DNA of 64,000 bases, taken from contig NZ_CP086611.1 in NCBI RefSeq assembly GCF_020883495.1, positions 1 to 64,000 of the forward strand, written 5' to 3'. A program made the translations under genes and the position numbers. The notes beneath the pieces are model-generated. The model had not been told where the DNA came from, searched no databases, and saw nothing but the letters and a program-made list of their open reading frames with translations. Source of the DNA: Shinella zoogloeoides. Its GTDB lineage: Bacteria > Pseudomonadota > Alphaproteobacteria > Rhizobiales > Rhizobiaceae. Position 1 is the stretch's first letter. Every line of letters starts with the position of its first letter. Shown here one piece after another: positions 16,617 through 26,055 of this stretch.

Positions 16617-17567
16617 ATGACACCCTCCATTTCCTGTCTCCTGCATGAACACGTCTTTCTGGGAGCGGATCACCATCGCAACGAACGCAAGGTCTGGCTC
16701 GTCATCGCGCTGACGGCAAGCATGATGGTGGCGGAAATCATTGCCGGCACGCTCTATGGTTCGATGGCGCTGGTGGCTGACGGCTGGCACATGTCCACCC
16801 ATGCCGGCGCCATGCTGATTGCGGCATTGGCCTATTCCTATGCGCGCCGACATGCGCGTGACCCGCGCTTCACCTTCGGGACGGGCAAGCTCGGCGATCT
16901 CGCCGGCTTTGCCAGCGCGATCGTACTGGTGCTGATTGCCCTGCTCATCGGTTGGGAGAGCTTTGTGCGCCTCGCCAATCCGGTCGCCATCAGCTTCGAA
17001 CAGGCGATTGCCGTGGCTGTTGCCGGTCTTGCGGTCAATCTCCTGAGTGCCTGGCTGCTGCGGGACGACCATGGCCATCACCACCATGGGCACGGCCATG
17101 CGCACGCGCATGATGAACATGGCCATGGCCATCACGGCCACCACGCCCGCGACAACAACCTGCGTGCTGCCTATCTGCATGTCCTTGCGGATGCATTGAC
17201 CTCGGTGCTTGCCATCGCCGCGCTGCTGCTTGGTCGCAGCTATGGCTGGCTTTGGGCGGACCCCGTGATGGGGATTGTCGGCGCGCTGGTCATCGCGCGC
17301 TGGTCCTGGGGGCTTATCCGCGAGACGGGCGGCGTGCTGATCGACGCCGCACCGCAAGGGGAGGGGCTGGCGGAGGATATCCGCGCCGAACTGGAACATG
17401 GCGGGGAGCGGGTCACGGATCTTCACGTCTGGCAGGTCGGCCCGGGGCATCACGCCGCGATCATCTCCCTTGCCTCGCCGGAGCCGAAAACCCCGGCGGA
17501 CTATAAGGCGCGTCTGGCTCATCTTGCTGGCCTCTCCCATGTGACTATCGAGATTCAGCGGGTATGA
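16617..17567 (+). CDS. dmeF: DmeF, cation-diffusion-facilitator Co/Ni exporter
   Basis: This 316-residue CDF transporter exports divalent metal from the cytoplasm. Six membrane segments are visible. A histidine-rich cytoplasmic loop near 157-182 (many HGH repeats) lies between segments 4 and 5. Metal-site motifs are ADGWHMSTHAG in segment 2 and HVLADALTS in segment 5, which fit the family's HxxxD/DxxxD pattern. It forms an operon with dmeR, matching the dmeRF pair described in Rhizobium leguminosarum for cobalt and nickel resistance. A perfect hairpin follows the stop. Confidence 0.94.
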   Translation: MTPSISCLLHEHVFLGADHHRNERKVWLVIALTASMMVAEIIAGTLYGSMALVADGWHMSTHAGAMLIAALAYSYARRHARDPRFTFGTGKLGDLAGFASAIVLVLIALLIGWESFVRLANPVAISFEQAIAVAVAGLAVNLLSAWLLRDDHGHHHHGHGHAHAHDEHGHGHHGHHARDNNLRAAYLHVLADALTSVLAIAALLLGRSYGWLWADPVMGIVGALVIARWSWGLIRETGGVLIDAAPQGEGLAEDIRAELEHGGERVTDLHVWQVGPGHHAAIISLASPEPKTPADYKARLAHLAGLSHVTIEIQRV

Positions 17568-17574
17568 ACGAGCC

Positions 17575-17603
17575 GGCAGGCGACGTATCGAGCGTCGCCT
17601 GCC
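17575..17603 (+). terminator. Terminator-like hairpin after dmeF
   Basis: GGCAGGCGACG and CGTCGCCTGCC, perfect 11-bp arms with a 7-base loop, start 7 bases after the dmeF stop. The bases that follow (ATTCTCT) are only moderately T-rich. Confidence 0.65.
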
Positions 17604-17649
17604 ATTCTCTGCGTGAAAGATATTTCAACGCGCGGCCTTGATTTCATCC

Positions 17650-17671
17650 TTTCAATATGAAATATATTTCA
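17650..17671 (+). promoter_or_regulatory. Overlapping palindromes upstream of the sugar/polyol operon
   Basis: TTTCA-ATA-TGAAA (17650-17662) overlaps the perfect 14-bp palindrome TGAAATATATTTCA (17658-17671). They lie just upstream of a TTGACA -35 hexamer. This is the best operator candidate for the SorC-type regulator encoded in the operon. Confidence 0.55.
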
Positions 17672-17685
17672 TTGTGTGAATTATA

Positions 17686-17714
17686 TTGACACGCAATGCG
17701 CCTTGCGGTTAGCT
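17686..17714 (+). promoter_or_regulatory. Possible promoter of the sugar/polyol operon
   Basis: TTGACA at 17686-17691 is perfect, but with a 17-bp spacer the -10 reads TTAGCT, a poor match. It sits directly after the palindromes and would give a leader of roughly 100 nt. Confidence 0.4.
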
Positions 17715-17762
17715 GCCCATACCGGACTTCGAGGAGGAAGTTCGGTCTTCATCGAGATCAGC

Positions 17763-17810
17763 GGCGTCGGAATGCGACGCCCATGGGCTTTTGGGAGGGG
17801 CTTTGGCCCC
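17763..17810 (+). other. Two leader hairpins before the binding-protein start codon
   Basis: GGCGTCG-GAATG-CGACGCC (17763-17781) and GGGGC-TTTG-GCCCC (17797-17810) lie in the untranslated leader. The second ends two bases before the AGGAGG ribosome-binding site of a gene with a rare TTG start, so it may influence initiation. Confidence 0.5.
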
Positions 17811-17821
17811 GAGGAGGATAC

Positions 17822-18850
17822 TTGCGCACTTTTTTGACGACGACCGCCATGGCGGTCCTTGCGACCACGCTTTTTGCCGGTTCCGCTTCCGCCGAGACGG
17901 AGAACCCGTTCCGCTGCAAGCCGGGTGAGAAATGCGTCATGAACGTCATGGTTTCGGGCGTGGAATACTGGTTCCCGGTCTATGAAATGTTCAAGCAGGC
18001 CGGCCAGCAGATGGGCTGCGAGACGGAATATACCGGCACGCCGGAATATGACGTCAACAAGCAGATCGCCACCTTCGACCAGGCGCTGGCGCAGAATCCC
18101 GCCGGCATTCTGGTCCATCCCATGAATTCCGACCCGTTCATCGAGCCGATCAACCGCGCCATCGATCAGGGCACGGCCGTCGTGACCTTCGCGGCCGACT
18201 CGCCGCTTTCCAAGCGCGTCTCCTTCATCACCTCGGACAACACCCGCGAAGGCACCTATGCGGCCGATGCGATTGCCGAGAAGCTGGGCGGCAAGGGCGA
18301 ATATGCGGTTCTGGAGAATCCCGGCCAGGACAATCACGACAAGCGCATCGCCGCCTTCATCGCCCGCATGGAGGAGAAGTGGCCGGAGATGAAGCTCGTC
18401 GGCCGCGCTGCCTCCAACCAGGATCCCACCAAGGCCTATCAGGGCCTGTCGAGCCTCATCCAGGCCAATCCGAACCTCGCGGCGGTCTTCATGCCGGAAG
18501 CCAACTCGGCCATCGGCGCGGCGCAGGCCAACAAGGAAGCCGGCGGCAAGGTCCTCATCATGAATGCGGACGTCAACGCCAATATCCTCGACATGATCAA
18601 GGCCGGCGAAGTTTTCGGCTCGATCAACCCGAACCAGGGCATGCAGGGCTATATGGGCTTCATGCTGCTGTGGCTCGCCAAGCACCCGGAACTCATCGAC
18701 CCGATGAACGACGCCAAGCGCTCGGGCTTCAACCCAATGAGCATCCCGGTTGTCGACAACGGCCTTTCCATCGTGACGGCCGACAATGCCGACGACTTCT
18801 ACTGGGACAAGTACCTGAAGCGTCGCGGCACCAAGGGCATCGAGGAGTAA
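17822..18850 (+). CDS. Periplasmic sugar-binding protein (type I fold) of a CUT2-like ABC importer
   Basis: This binds a sugar or polyol in the periplasm for the ABC transporter encoded next. The best start is TTG at 17822: AGGAGG lies four bases upstream, and it yields a proper signal peptide ([20 protein letters not shown], cleavage after ASA). The 342-residue product fits the ribose-binding-like family (Peripla_BP_4), with [20 protein letters not shown] and [20 protein letters not shown]. Two Cys in the mature N-terminus (FRCKPGEKC) could form a disulfide. A perfect hairpin separates it from the ATPase gene. Confidence 0.88.
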   Translation: MRTFLTTTAMAVLATTLFAGSASAETENPFRCKPGEKCVMNVMVSGVEYWFPVYEMFKQAGQQMGCETEYTGTPEYDVNKQIATFDQALAQNPAGILVHPMNSDPFIEPINRAIDQGTAVVTFAADSPLSKRVSFITSDNTREGTYAADAIAEKLGGKGEYAVLENPGQDNHDKRIAAFIARMEEKWPEMKLVGRAASNQDPTKAYQGLSSLIQANPNLAAVFMPEANSAIGAAQANKEAGGKVLIMNADVNANILDMIKAGEVFGSINPNQGMQGYMGFMLLWLAKHPELIDPMNDAKRSGFNPMSIPVVDNGLSIVTADNADDFYWDKYLKRRGTKGIEE

Positions 18851-18865
18851 GCTCCCAGGCGAATG

Positions 18866-18892
18866 CCATCCGCGCCCCTGCGGCGCGGATGG
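18866..18892 (+). other. Intercistronic hairpin binding protein-ATPase
   Basis: CCATCCGCGCC and GGCGCGGATGG, perfect 11-bp arms with a 5-base loop, lie 15 bases after the binding-protein stop. There is no U-run. This is the expected place for an element that keeps binding-protein mRNA above transporter mRNA. Confidence 0.7.
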
Positions 18893-18917
18893 TCTCGAAG
18901 GGAGAGGGAGGAAGACG

Positions 18918-20444
18918 ATGGCGGAGCCGGTGCTCACCATTCATGGCGTGACCAAGCATTTCGGGGCGGTGAAGGCGTTGACGGATGTCGACTTCACGCT
19001 CGAACGCGGCGAGGTCCATGCGCTTTGCGGCGAGAACGGCGCCGGCAAGTCGACGCTGATGAACATCATCGCCGGCGTGCTCCAGCCGACCGCGGGCGAA
19101 ATCCGCGTCGACGGCCAGCCTGTCCGCATCCCATCCCCGGCCGCCGCGCAGGCGCTCGGCATCGGCCTCGTGCATCAAGAAATCGCCCTGTGCCCGGATG
19201 CGACGGTGGCCGAAAACATGTTCATGGCGGCCACCAATCGCCGCCGCTCGCCCTTCATGAATTACCGTGCGCTGGAGCGCGATGCGCAGGCCGTGATGAA
19301 CCGCCTTGCCGCTATCGATGTGCGCCGCAAGGTCGCGGACCTGCCGATTTCCAGCCAGCAGCTCGTCGAGATCGCCAAGGCGCTGACGCTCGATTGCCGC
19401 GTGCTGATCCTCGACGAACCCACCGCCGCGCTCACCGAAACCGAGGCGCAGCAGCTTTTCTCGATCATCCGCGACCTCAAGGCGAACGGCATTTCGATCA
19501 TCTATATCAGCCACCGCATGGCCGAGATTTTCTCGCTTTGCGACCGCGTGACCGTCTTCCGCGACGGCCGTTATGTCTGCACCGACCGCATTGCGGATGT
19601 GACGCCGGATGACGTGGTGCGCCGCATGGTGGGCCGCGAGATCACGCAGCTCTATCCCGAAAAGCTCCGCCCCGCAGAGGCGACGGGCGAAACGATCCTC
19701 GAGGTCGAGGGCATCGGGGACGGTGGGCGCTTCCATAATGTCAGCTTCAGCTTACGTAAGGGCGAAATCCTCGGCATCGGCGGCCTGATCGGCTCCGGCC
19801 GCACGGAGATCGCGGAAGGCATCTGCGGCCTGCGCCCCCGCACGGCGGGCGCGGTGCGCCTGCATGGCGCGGTGCAGAAGATCGCGGCCTATTGCGATGC
19901 GGTGAAGGCCGGCATCGTCTACCTTTCTGAGGACCGCAAGGGTTCCGGCGTCTTCCTCGACATGTCCATCGCGCAGAATATTGCCGTGCTGGACCTGAAG
20001 TCGCTGACCAATGCCGCCGGCCTGCTCGACGGCCGCGCCGAGGCGGCGCTTGCCGAGGATTTCGCAAGGCGGCTCGCCGTGCGCATGGGCGGCATCGAAG
20101 CGCCTGTCAAATCGCTGTCCGGCGGTAACCAGCAGAAGGTGGCGATAGCCAAGCAGCTTGCCGTCAAGCCTAAGGTCATCCTGATGGACGAGCCGACGCG
20201 CGGCATCGATGTCGGCGCCAAGACGGAAATCCACCGCCTGCTGCGCGAGCTTGCCCGTTCGGGCATCGGCATCGTCGTCATCTCCTCGGAAATGCCGGAA
20301 CTGCTCGGCCTTGCCGACCGCGTTCTGGTCGTACGGGAGGGGCGCATCGCCGGGGAACTCGGCGCTGAAGAAATGTCGGAAGAGGCCGTGATCCGCCTGG
20401 CATCGGGACTGGCTACGGCGCAGGCGACAGACAATGCCGCGTGA
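18918..20444 (+). CDS. Sugar ABC transporter ATPase with two nucleotide-binding domains
   Basis: This 508-residue RbsA/MglA-type protein powers the importer. The first domain has Walker [14 protein letters not shown] near residues 35-47 and Walker [15 protein letters not shown]. The second has the degenerate Walker [15 protein letters not shown], normal for this class, plus signature [15 protein letters not shown] and [29 protein letters not shown] precedes the ATG at 18918. It follows the binding-protein gene and is followed 22 bases later by the permease gene. The substrate must be read from the downstream enzymes. Confidence 0.95.
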   Translation: MAEPVLTIHGVTKHFGAVKALTDVDFTLERGEVHALCGENGAGKSTLMNIIAGVLQPTAGEIRVDGQPVRIPSPAAAQALGIGLVHQEIALCPDATVAENMFMAATNRRRSPFMNYRALERDAQAVMNRLAAIDVRRKVADLPISSQQLVEIAKALTLDCRVLILDEPTAALTETEAQQLFSIIRDLKANGISIIYISHRMAEIFSLCDRVTVFRDGRYVCTDRIADVTPDDVVRRMVGREITQLYPEKLRPAEATGETILEVEGIGDGGRFHNVSFSLRKGEILGIGGLIGSGRTEIAEGICGLRPRTAGAVRLHGAVQKIAAYCDAVKAGIVYLSEDRKGSGVFLDMSIAQNIAVLDLKSLTNAAGLLDGRAEAALAEDFARRLAVRMGGIEAPVKSLSGGNQQKVAIAKQLAVKPKVILMDEPTRGIDVGAKTEIHRLLRELARSGIGIVVISSEMPELLGLADRVLVVREGRIAGELGAEEMSEEAVIRLASGLATAQATDNAA

Positions 20445-20466
20445 AGAGAAGAGGGGAGACAGGGAA

Positions 20467-21456
20467 ATGGCAATCGACACCATGGCAGGCGCAGCGCCGA
20501 GGACATCGTCCTTCAAGCGCATCGGCACGATGCGCGAGGCCGGGCTGATCGCGATCATTCTGGCGCTTGGGCTGATCATGAGCTTCGCCTCGCCACACTT
20601 CCTGACGCTCGGCAATTTCCGCGCCATGCTGATGAGCTTCTCGGTGGAAGGCATCGTCGTCGTCGGCATGACGATCCTGCTCATCGTCGGTGGCATCGAC
20701 CTTGCGGTCGGCTCCGTCGTCTGCTTCGCCATGGTGCTGTCGGGTTCGCTCTTCCTTGCCGGGCTCGATCCCTGGACGGCCTCGCTGATCGGTATCCTCG
20801 CCAGCAGCGCCATCGGCGGCATCATGGGCTTCTTCGTGACGGTCGTCGGCCTCAATCACTTCATCACGTCGCTGGCGGCGATGGTGATCGTGCGCGGCCT
20901 CTGCCTCATCATCACCAAGGGCACGCCGCTCTCGCTCTTCACGCTGCCAGCCGGTTTCAAGGCGGTAGGGCAGGGCACCTTCTATGGCGTTCCCTATGTC
21001 ATCCTGATTTTCGTTGCCGTCGTCATCCTGTTCGATTTCCTGCTGCGCCGGGCGACCGCCTTCCGCAAGGTCTTCTATACCGGCAGCAACGAGAAGGCCG
21101 CGCTCTATTCCGGCATCAAGACCAATCAGGTGAAGTTCTGGGTGACGGTTCTGTGCTCGACGCTCGCCGGTGTCGCAGGCGTCATCTACATGTCCCGCTT
21201 CGGCGCGGCGACGCCCACCTTCGGCGTCGGCATGGAGCTGAACATCATCGCCGCCGCGGTCATCGGCGGGGCCTCGCTCAACGGCGGCTCGGGCACCATC
21301 CTTGGGGCCATCCTCGGTATCGCCCTGCTCTCGCTCGTCACCTCGTCGCTGATCCTGCTTAACGTCTCTGTCTATTGGCAGGACATGATCAAGGGTTGCA
21401 TTCTGCTTGCCGCCGTCTCCATCGATCATTTCCTGCACAAGCGGAAGGCTGCCTGA
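20467..21456 (+). CDS. Sugar ABC transporter permease (BPD_transp_2)
   Basis: This 329-residue inner-membrane permease, with about 8-10 hydrophobic segments, belongs to the ribose/xylose CUT2 class. VVGMTILLIVGGIDLAVGSV and IIAAAVIGGASLNGGSGT are class signatures. The ATG at 20467 (MAIDTMAGAA) follows GGGAGACAGGG; the open frame begins 11 codons earlier without a good ribosome-binding site. It works as a homodimer with the double ATPase. The SorC regulator gene begins one base after its stop. Confidence 0.93.
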   Translation: MAIDTMAGAAPRTSSFKRIGTMREAGLIAIILALGLIMSFASPHFLTLGNFRAMLMSFSVEGIVVVGMTILLIVGGIDLAVGSVVCFAMVLSGSLFLAGLDPWTASLIGILASSAIGGIMGFFVTVVGLNHFITSLAAMVIVRGLCLIITKGTPLSLFTLPAGFKAVGQGTFYGVPYVILIFVAVVILFDFLLRRATAFRKVFYTGSNEKAALYSGIKTNQVKFWVTVLCSTLAGVAGVIYMSRFGAATPTFGVGMELNIIAAAVIGGASLNGGSGTILGAILGIALLSLVTSSLILLNVSVYWQDMIKGCILLAAVSIDHFLHKRKAA

Positions 21457-21457
21457 T

Positions 21458-22456
21458 ATGCCGATTGCCAAACTGAAGCCCGCCCCGCGCGAAGAGATCG
21501 TCATTGCCCGCCAGATGCATCAGGCGCTCGTCCTGCACTTCCTGGAAGGGCTGACGCAGGCGCAGATCGCCGACCAGCTCGGCCTCTCGCACGCCACCGT
21601 CAACCGCCTCATCAAGCGCGGCCGCCAGCTCGGCCTCGTCGAGATCAAGATCAAGTCGCCGGTCGAGCCGCTGGTGGACATGGAAGAGCGGCTTCTGGCG
21701 CTCGGCGGCATCGGCCGCGCCGTCGTGGTGCCGACCGTCTCGGACAATCCGCAGACCGCGCTTCTCGCAGTGGGGGAGGCGGCCGCGCGGCTGTTGCTCG
21801 AGGAGATCGCCGATGGCGACACGATCTGCATTACCGGCGGCAAGGGTGTCGGGGCGGTCGTCGCCGGTCTTCAGGCGTCGCGCCGCTTCGATGTGGAAGT
21901 CATTCCCGCGACGGGCTGCGTGCAGGGCAAGCACTATACGGACGTCAATCACGTCTCGACGCTGATGGCCGAGCGGCTGGGCGGGCGTTCCTACCAGATT
22001 CACGCGCCGCTCTTTGCCGACGACGCCGCCCAGCGGGCGATGCTGATGAACATGCGTTCCGTCGCGGAGGTCTTCCAGCGGGCGCGGGAGGCCAAGGTGG
22101 CCGTGGTCGGCATCGGCTCGATCCTCAGCGCGGATTCCACCTATTACGACCTGCACCCGTCCTCCAGCACGGACCGCTCCGCCATCGAGCATTCCGGCGC
22201 GAGCGCGGAACTCTTGGCCCATCTGCTGGATGGCGAGGGTCAGGTCTGCGACTACAGCCTGAACCGCGCGCTGGTCTCCCTGACGCTTCAGGAATTCGCC
22301 TCGATCCCGACGAAGATCGGCGTGGCGAGCGGCCTCAACAAGGCCGGCTCCATCCTCTCCGTCCTGCGCGGCGGCCATCTCGATACGCTCGTGACGGACG
22401 AGGCGACCGGCGCGCGCATTCTCGACCTTGCATCCGAAGAAGGACTTTCCGCATGA
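21458..22456 (+). CDS. SorC/DeoR-type sugar-binding transcriptional regulator
   Basis: This 332-residue regulator has an N-terminal helix-turn-helix (EGLTQAQIADQLGLSHATVN at about 28-47) and a C-terminal SorC effector domain. GDTICITGGKGVGAVV resembles the family's sugar-phosphate-binding loop, and VVGIGSI follows. It resembles EryD, the repressor of erythritol loci, in architecture and position inside a polyol-type operon. The ATG at 21458 is one base past the permease stop and the last four bases overlap the reductase gene. Autoregulation through the palindromes near 17650 is likely but inferred. Confidence 0.88.
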   Translation: MPIAKLKPAPREEIVIARQMHQALVLHFLEGLTQAQIADQLGLSHATVNRLIKRGRQLGLVEIKIKSPVEPLVDMEERLLALGGIGRAVVVPTVSDNPQTALLAVGEAAARLLLEEIADGDTICITGGKGVGAVVAGLQASRRFDVEVIPATGCVQGKHYTDVNHVSTLMAERLGGRSYQIHAPLFADDAAQRAMLMNMRSVAEVFQRAREAKVAVVGIGSILSADSTYYDLHPSSSTDRSAIEHSGASAELLAHLLDGEGQVCDYSLNRALVSLTLQEFASIPTKIGVASGLNKAGSILSVLRGGHLDTLVTDEATGARILDLASEEGLSA

Positions 22457-23448
22457 GCGGCGAACAGTTGACCCGTGAAATCGGACGCTCCGGCGTCAGC
22501 GCCTCGGCCGTCGGCCTCGGCACCTGGGCCATCGGCGGCTGGATGTGGGGCGGCACGGACGAGACGCAATCCATCGCCGCCATCCAGGCCTCGCTCGATG
22601 CCGGCGTGACGCTGATCGACACCGCGCCGGCCTATGGCCTCGGGCGGTCGGAGGAGATCGTCGGCAAGGCCATCGCCGGCCGCCGCGACAAGGCCGTCAT
22701 CGCCACGAAATGCGGCCTCGTCTGGCACACGCAGAAGGGCAACCACTTCTTCGATCAGGACGGCAAGCCGGTTCACCGTTATCTCGGCCGAGATTCGATT
22801 ATCCATGAGGTCGAGCAGAGCCTGCGCCGGCTCGGCACGGACTATATCGACCTCTACATCACCCACTGGCAGGACCCGACGACGCCCATCGAGGAAACCG
22901 TCGCGGCGCTGGAGGCGTTGAAACAGGCCGGCAAGATCCGCGCCATCGGCGCGAGCAACGTCAACCGGACGGAACTCGAAACCTATATCCAGACCGGATC
23001 GCTCGACGCGATCCAGGAGCGGTTCAGCATGATCGATCGCGAGATCGAGGCGGACCTGCTGCCGCTCACTGTTCAAGGCGGCGTGTCGACGCTCAGCTAT
23101 TCCTCGCTGGCGCTTGGCCTGCTGTCCGGCGCGATAGGCCCGGAACGCGTTTTCGCCGGCGACGACCAGCGCAAGGACAATCCGCGCTTCTCGGTTTCCA
23201 ACCGGCAGAAGGCGACGGAGTTTGCCGAGGCGATCCGGTCGGTCGCCGAGCGGCACGGCGCGAGTATCGCGCAGGTCGTCATTGCCTGGACGCTGGCGCA
23301 GCCGGGCGTGACTTTCGCCCTCTGCGGCGCGCGCAGCCCGGCGCAGGCGCTCGACAACGCGCGGGCCGGCACCTTGCGGCTCGGGGCCGATGACCTTGCG
23401 GCCATCGATGCCGCGATCGCCGCGAAGCTGGCCGACATGGACGGATAA
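22453..23448 (+). CDS. Aldo/keto reductase
   Basis: This 331-residue NAD(P)H-dependent oxidoreductase has a TIM-barrel fold. The catalytic set is visible: Asp and Tyr in LIDTAPAYGLGRSEEIVGKA, Lys in KAVIATKCGL and His in YITHWQDP. The cofactor loop is near IAWTLAQPGVTFALCGARSP. It probably interconverts a carbonyl and alcohol form of the imported sugar or an aldehyde formed by the aldolase encoded downstream. It overlaps the SorC gene by ATGA. Confidence 0.92.
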   Translation: MSGEQLTREIGRSGVSASAVGLGTWAIGGWMWGGTDETQSIAAIQASLDAGVTLIDTAPAYGLGRSEEIVGKAIAGRRDKAVIATKCGLVWHTQKGNHFFDQDGKPVHRYLGRDSIIHEVEQSLRRLGTDYIDLYITHWQDPTTPIEETVAALEALKQAGKIRAIGASNVNRTELETYIQTGSLDAIQERFSMIDREIEADLLPLTVQGGVSTLSYSSLALGLLSGAIGPERVFAGDDQRKDNPRFSVSNRQKATEFAEAIRSVAERHGASIAQVVIAWTLAQPGVTFALCGARSPAQALDNARAGTLRLGADDLAAIDAAIAAKLADMDG

Positions 23449-23460
23449 CGGACTGCCATC

Positions 23461-25209
23461 ATGAACCGGAACGAGATATTGCACGGGCTGCGCCACAGCC
23501 CGAAGGTGGACGTTTGCGTCCTCGGCGGCGGCATCAACGGGCTCAGCGTCTTCCGCGAACTGGCGTTGCAGGGCGTCAACGTGCTGCTGGTCGAGAAGGC
23601 GGACTATTGCTCCGGCGCGAGCGCGGCGCTGTCGCGCATGGTGCATGGCGGGCTGCGTTATCTCGAAAACGGTGAATTCAGCTTGGTTCGGGAATCCCTC
23701 GTCGAGCGCGACCGGCTGCTGCGCAACGCGCCGCATTATGTCGCCCCGCTGCCGACCACGGTGCCGATCTTCGACACCTTCTCCGGCCTTGCCAACGGCG
23801 TCGTGCGCTTCCTCGGCCTTACCCGCCGTCCCAGCCGCCGCGGGGCCATCGCCATCAAGGCCGGTCTCGGCATCTACGATTTCCTGACGCGCAAGCGGGC
23901 GCTGATGCCGAAACACCAGTTCCGCAGCCGCAAGGCGACGCTCGGCAAATGGCCGGCGCTCAATCCGGCCATCCGCAACTCTGCGACCTATTACGACGCC
24001 TGGGTCAGTCACCCCGAGCGTATCGGTATCGAGCTTCTGCGCGACGGCCTCTCGGCCGGGCCGAATGCCATGGCGCTGAACTATGCGACGGTGGAGGAGA
24101 ACGGGGCCGGCACTTTCCTGCTGCGTGACGGTCTTTCCGGCGAGACGCTGCTTGTCCGGCCCCGGCTGGTGATCAACGCGACGGGCGGCTGGATCGATAT
24201 TGCGAACGGGGCGCTGTTCCCGCCGCAGGCCCGTCCCGCGCCGCTGATGGGCGGCACCAAGGGCTCGCACCTGATCGTCGACAATCCGGCCCTGCGCGAC
24301 ATGCTCGACGGGCACATGATCTACTACGAGAACGAGGACGGGCGCATCTGCATCCTGTTTCCCTATCTCGGCAAGGTGCTGGTCGGCTCGACGGATATCC
24401 GCGTGGACGATCCGGGCACGGTGCGCTGCGAGGCGGATGAGCGGGACTATATCCTCCAGTCGCTGGCCTTCGTGCTGCCGGGCATCGCTATCCGCCCGGA
24501 GGAGGTCGTCTTCCAGTTCGCCGGTGTGCGCCCCCTGCCGGCCAGCAAGGACAGCTTTACGGGCCGGATCCCGCGCGATCATTTCTGCACGGTGCTTGAA
24601 GGGGAGGGCGGCGGGCCGCCGGTGCTGTGCATGATCGGCGGCAAATGGACGACGTTCCGTTCCTTCGGGGAGCTTGCCGCGGACATGGCTCTGGAGCGGC
24701 TGGGGCTGCCGCGCCGTATCGATACGGCCGAGCGGACCTTCGGCGGGGGGAGGGCCTTCCCCAAGGACCCCGCTGGCTGGAGCCGCAAACTGGCGGCCGC
24801 GTCCGACCTCTCCGAGCAAAGGGCGGCGATGCTGTTCGAGCGCTACGGCACGGATGCGGAGGATGTCGCCGCTTTCATCGCCGCCGGCCCGGACCAGCCC
24901 TTGCCGCATGGCGGCTACAGCGCCCGGGAGCTTGTCTTCCTGATCCGCAACGAGGCGGTCGAGCATCTCGACGACCTGCTGCTGCGCCGCACGACGCTGG
25001 CGATTTCCGGCGCGCTTTCGCTGGCCATGGCCGAGGCTGCTCTGGCGCTGCTGGCGGCCGAAAAGGGCTGGTCCGCGCCGCGCACCGCCGAGGAGCGCGC
25101 CCGCTTCCTCAATCTCATGCACGAACGTCACGGCGTTTCGGAACAAACCCTTTCCGCAAGGAACGAACACAGGAGTGAACTATGCGAAACAACCGCAAGG
25201 TCCGGATGA
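23461..25209 (+). CDS. GlpD-like FAD-dependent polyol-phosphate (glycerol-3-phosphate type) dehydrogenase
   Basis: This 582-residue flavoprotein should oxidise a polyol phosphate to a ketose phosphate and feed electrons to ubiquinone. CVLGGGINGLSVFRELALQG (about 20-39) is the FAD-binding motif; MVHGGLRYLENGEFSLVRES is typical of glycerol-3-phosphate dehydrogenases. A C-terminal DAO_C domain starts near residue 425. In erythritol loci the GlpD-like EryB does the equivalent step on erythritol phosphate. The kinase and aldolase neighbours suggest the same here for an unidentified polyol. Its last 28 bases overlap the aldolase gene. Confidence 0.88.
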   Translation: MNRNEILHGLRHSPKVDVCVLGGGINGLSVFRELALQGVNVLLVEKADYCSGASAALSRMVHGGLRYLENGEFSLVRESLVERDRLLRNAPHYVAPLPTTVPIFDTFSGLANGVVRFLGLTRRPSRRGAIAIKAGLGIYDFLTRKRALMPKHQFRSRKATLGKWPALNPAIRNSATYYDAWVSHPERIGIELLRDGLSAGPNAMALNYATVEENGAGTFLLRDGLSGETLLVRPRLVINATGGWIDIANGALFPPQARPAPLMGGTKGSHLIVDNPALRDMLDGHMIYYENEDGRICILFPYLGKVLVGSTDIRVDDPGTVRCEADERDYILQSLAFVLPGIAIRPEEVVFQFAGVRPLPASKDSFTGRIPRDHFCTVLEGEGGGPPVLCMIGGKWTTFRSFGELAADMALERLGLPRRIDTAERTFGGGRAFPKDPAGWSRKLAAASDLSEQRAAMLFERYGTDAEDVAAFIAAGPDQPLPHGGYSARELVFLIRNEAVEHLDDLLLRRTTLAISGALSLAMAEAALALLAAEKGWSAPRTAEERARFLNLMHERHGVSEQTLSARNEHRSELCETTARSG

Positions 25210-26024
25210 ACCGGCTGTTCGGCAACGGCCGTTGCCTGGACGTGGCGATCGATCATGGCGTGTGCAACGAACCGTCCTTTCTCGACGGGCTGGAGAACAT
25301 GCCGGCCGTCGTGAAGGCGCTGGTCGACGCAAGGCCCGACGCGATCCAGATGAACTACGGCCAGGCCGACCTGCTGCAGGACATTCCCGGCAAGGACAAG
25401 CCGGCGCTCGTCATGCGCATCGATATGGGTAATCCCTATAACCGCATCCGCCACCGCGACATGTGGGCCGTTCTCCAGAACGAGGCCGAGCCGCTGGTGG
25501 GCGCGCTGGAGATGGATGCGGCCTGCGTGGTGGTGAACCTCTTCATGCTGCCGGATGAACCCGATCTCTTCCGTCAATGCGTGCAGAACATTTCCCGCGT
25601 CCGGGCGGACTGCGAGAAATACGGCATGCCGCTGATGATCGAGCCGCTGGTCATGCAGCCCGTCACCGAGCGCGGCGGCTACATGGTCGATGGCGACGCG
25701 GAAAAGATCGTCACGCTGACGCGGCTTGCCCGCGAGATGGGCGCGGATATCGTCAAGGCCGATCCGACGACCAATGCGGAGGATTTCCACCGGGTCGTCG
25801 AGGCGGCGCGCTGCCCGGTTCTGGTGCGCGGCGGCGGCAAGGAGGACCTTCACGCCGTCTTCGACAAATCCGCCGCCTTGATGCGGCAGGGCGCAATGGG
25901 CATGGTCTATGGGCGCAACATCTACCAGCACGCCAATCCGGGCGCCGTGGTGCGCGGGCTGATGGCGATCATCCATGCGGATGCGGGCGGCGAGGAAGCC
26001 TTCGCGGTCTACCAGCAGGGTTGA
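25182..26024 (+). CDS. Class I (DhnA/DeoC-LacD type) aldolase
   Basis: This 280-residue TIM-barrel lyase has the predicted Schiff-base lysine in GADIVKADPTTNAED, and LDVAIDHGVCNEPSF near the N-terminus, both typical of DhnA-type fructose-bisphosphate or LsrF-like aldolases. It likely cleaves or transforms the ketose phosphate made by the preceding dehydrogenase. AGGAGTGAACT places a ribosome-binding site before the ATG at 25182, inside the end of the GlpD-like gene. Length is near the family norm of 260-300. Confidence 0.87.
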   Translation: MRNNRKVRMNRLFGNGRCLDVAIDHGVCNEPSFLDGLENMPAVVKALVDARPDAIQMNYGQADLLQDIPGKDKPALVMRIDMGNPYNRIRHRDMWAVLQNEAEPLVGALEMDAACVVVNLFMLPDEPDLFRQCVQNISRVRADCEKYGMPLMIEPLVMQPVTERGGYMVDGDAEKIVTLTRLAREMGADIVKADPTTNAEDFHRVVEAARCPVLVRGGGKEDLHAVFDKSAALMRQGAMGMVYGRNIYQHANPGAVVRGLMAIIHADAGGEEAFAVYQQG

Positions 26025-26055
26025 TGGACGACACGGACCTTGGGAGGGGTTCACA

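Noticed and set aside
22288..25170. A 960-codon minus-strand open frame opposite the aldo/keto reductase and GlpD-like genes.
   Set aside because: High-GC shadow; composition is Arg/Asp/Gly-rich with no recognisable domain, and the plus strand has two clear enzymes.
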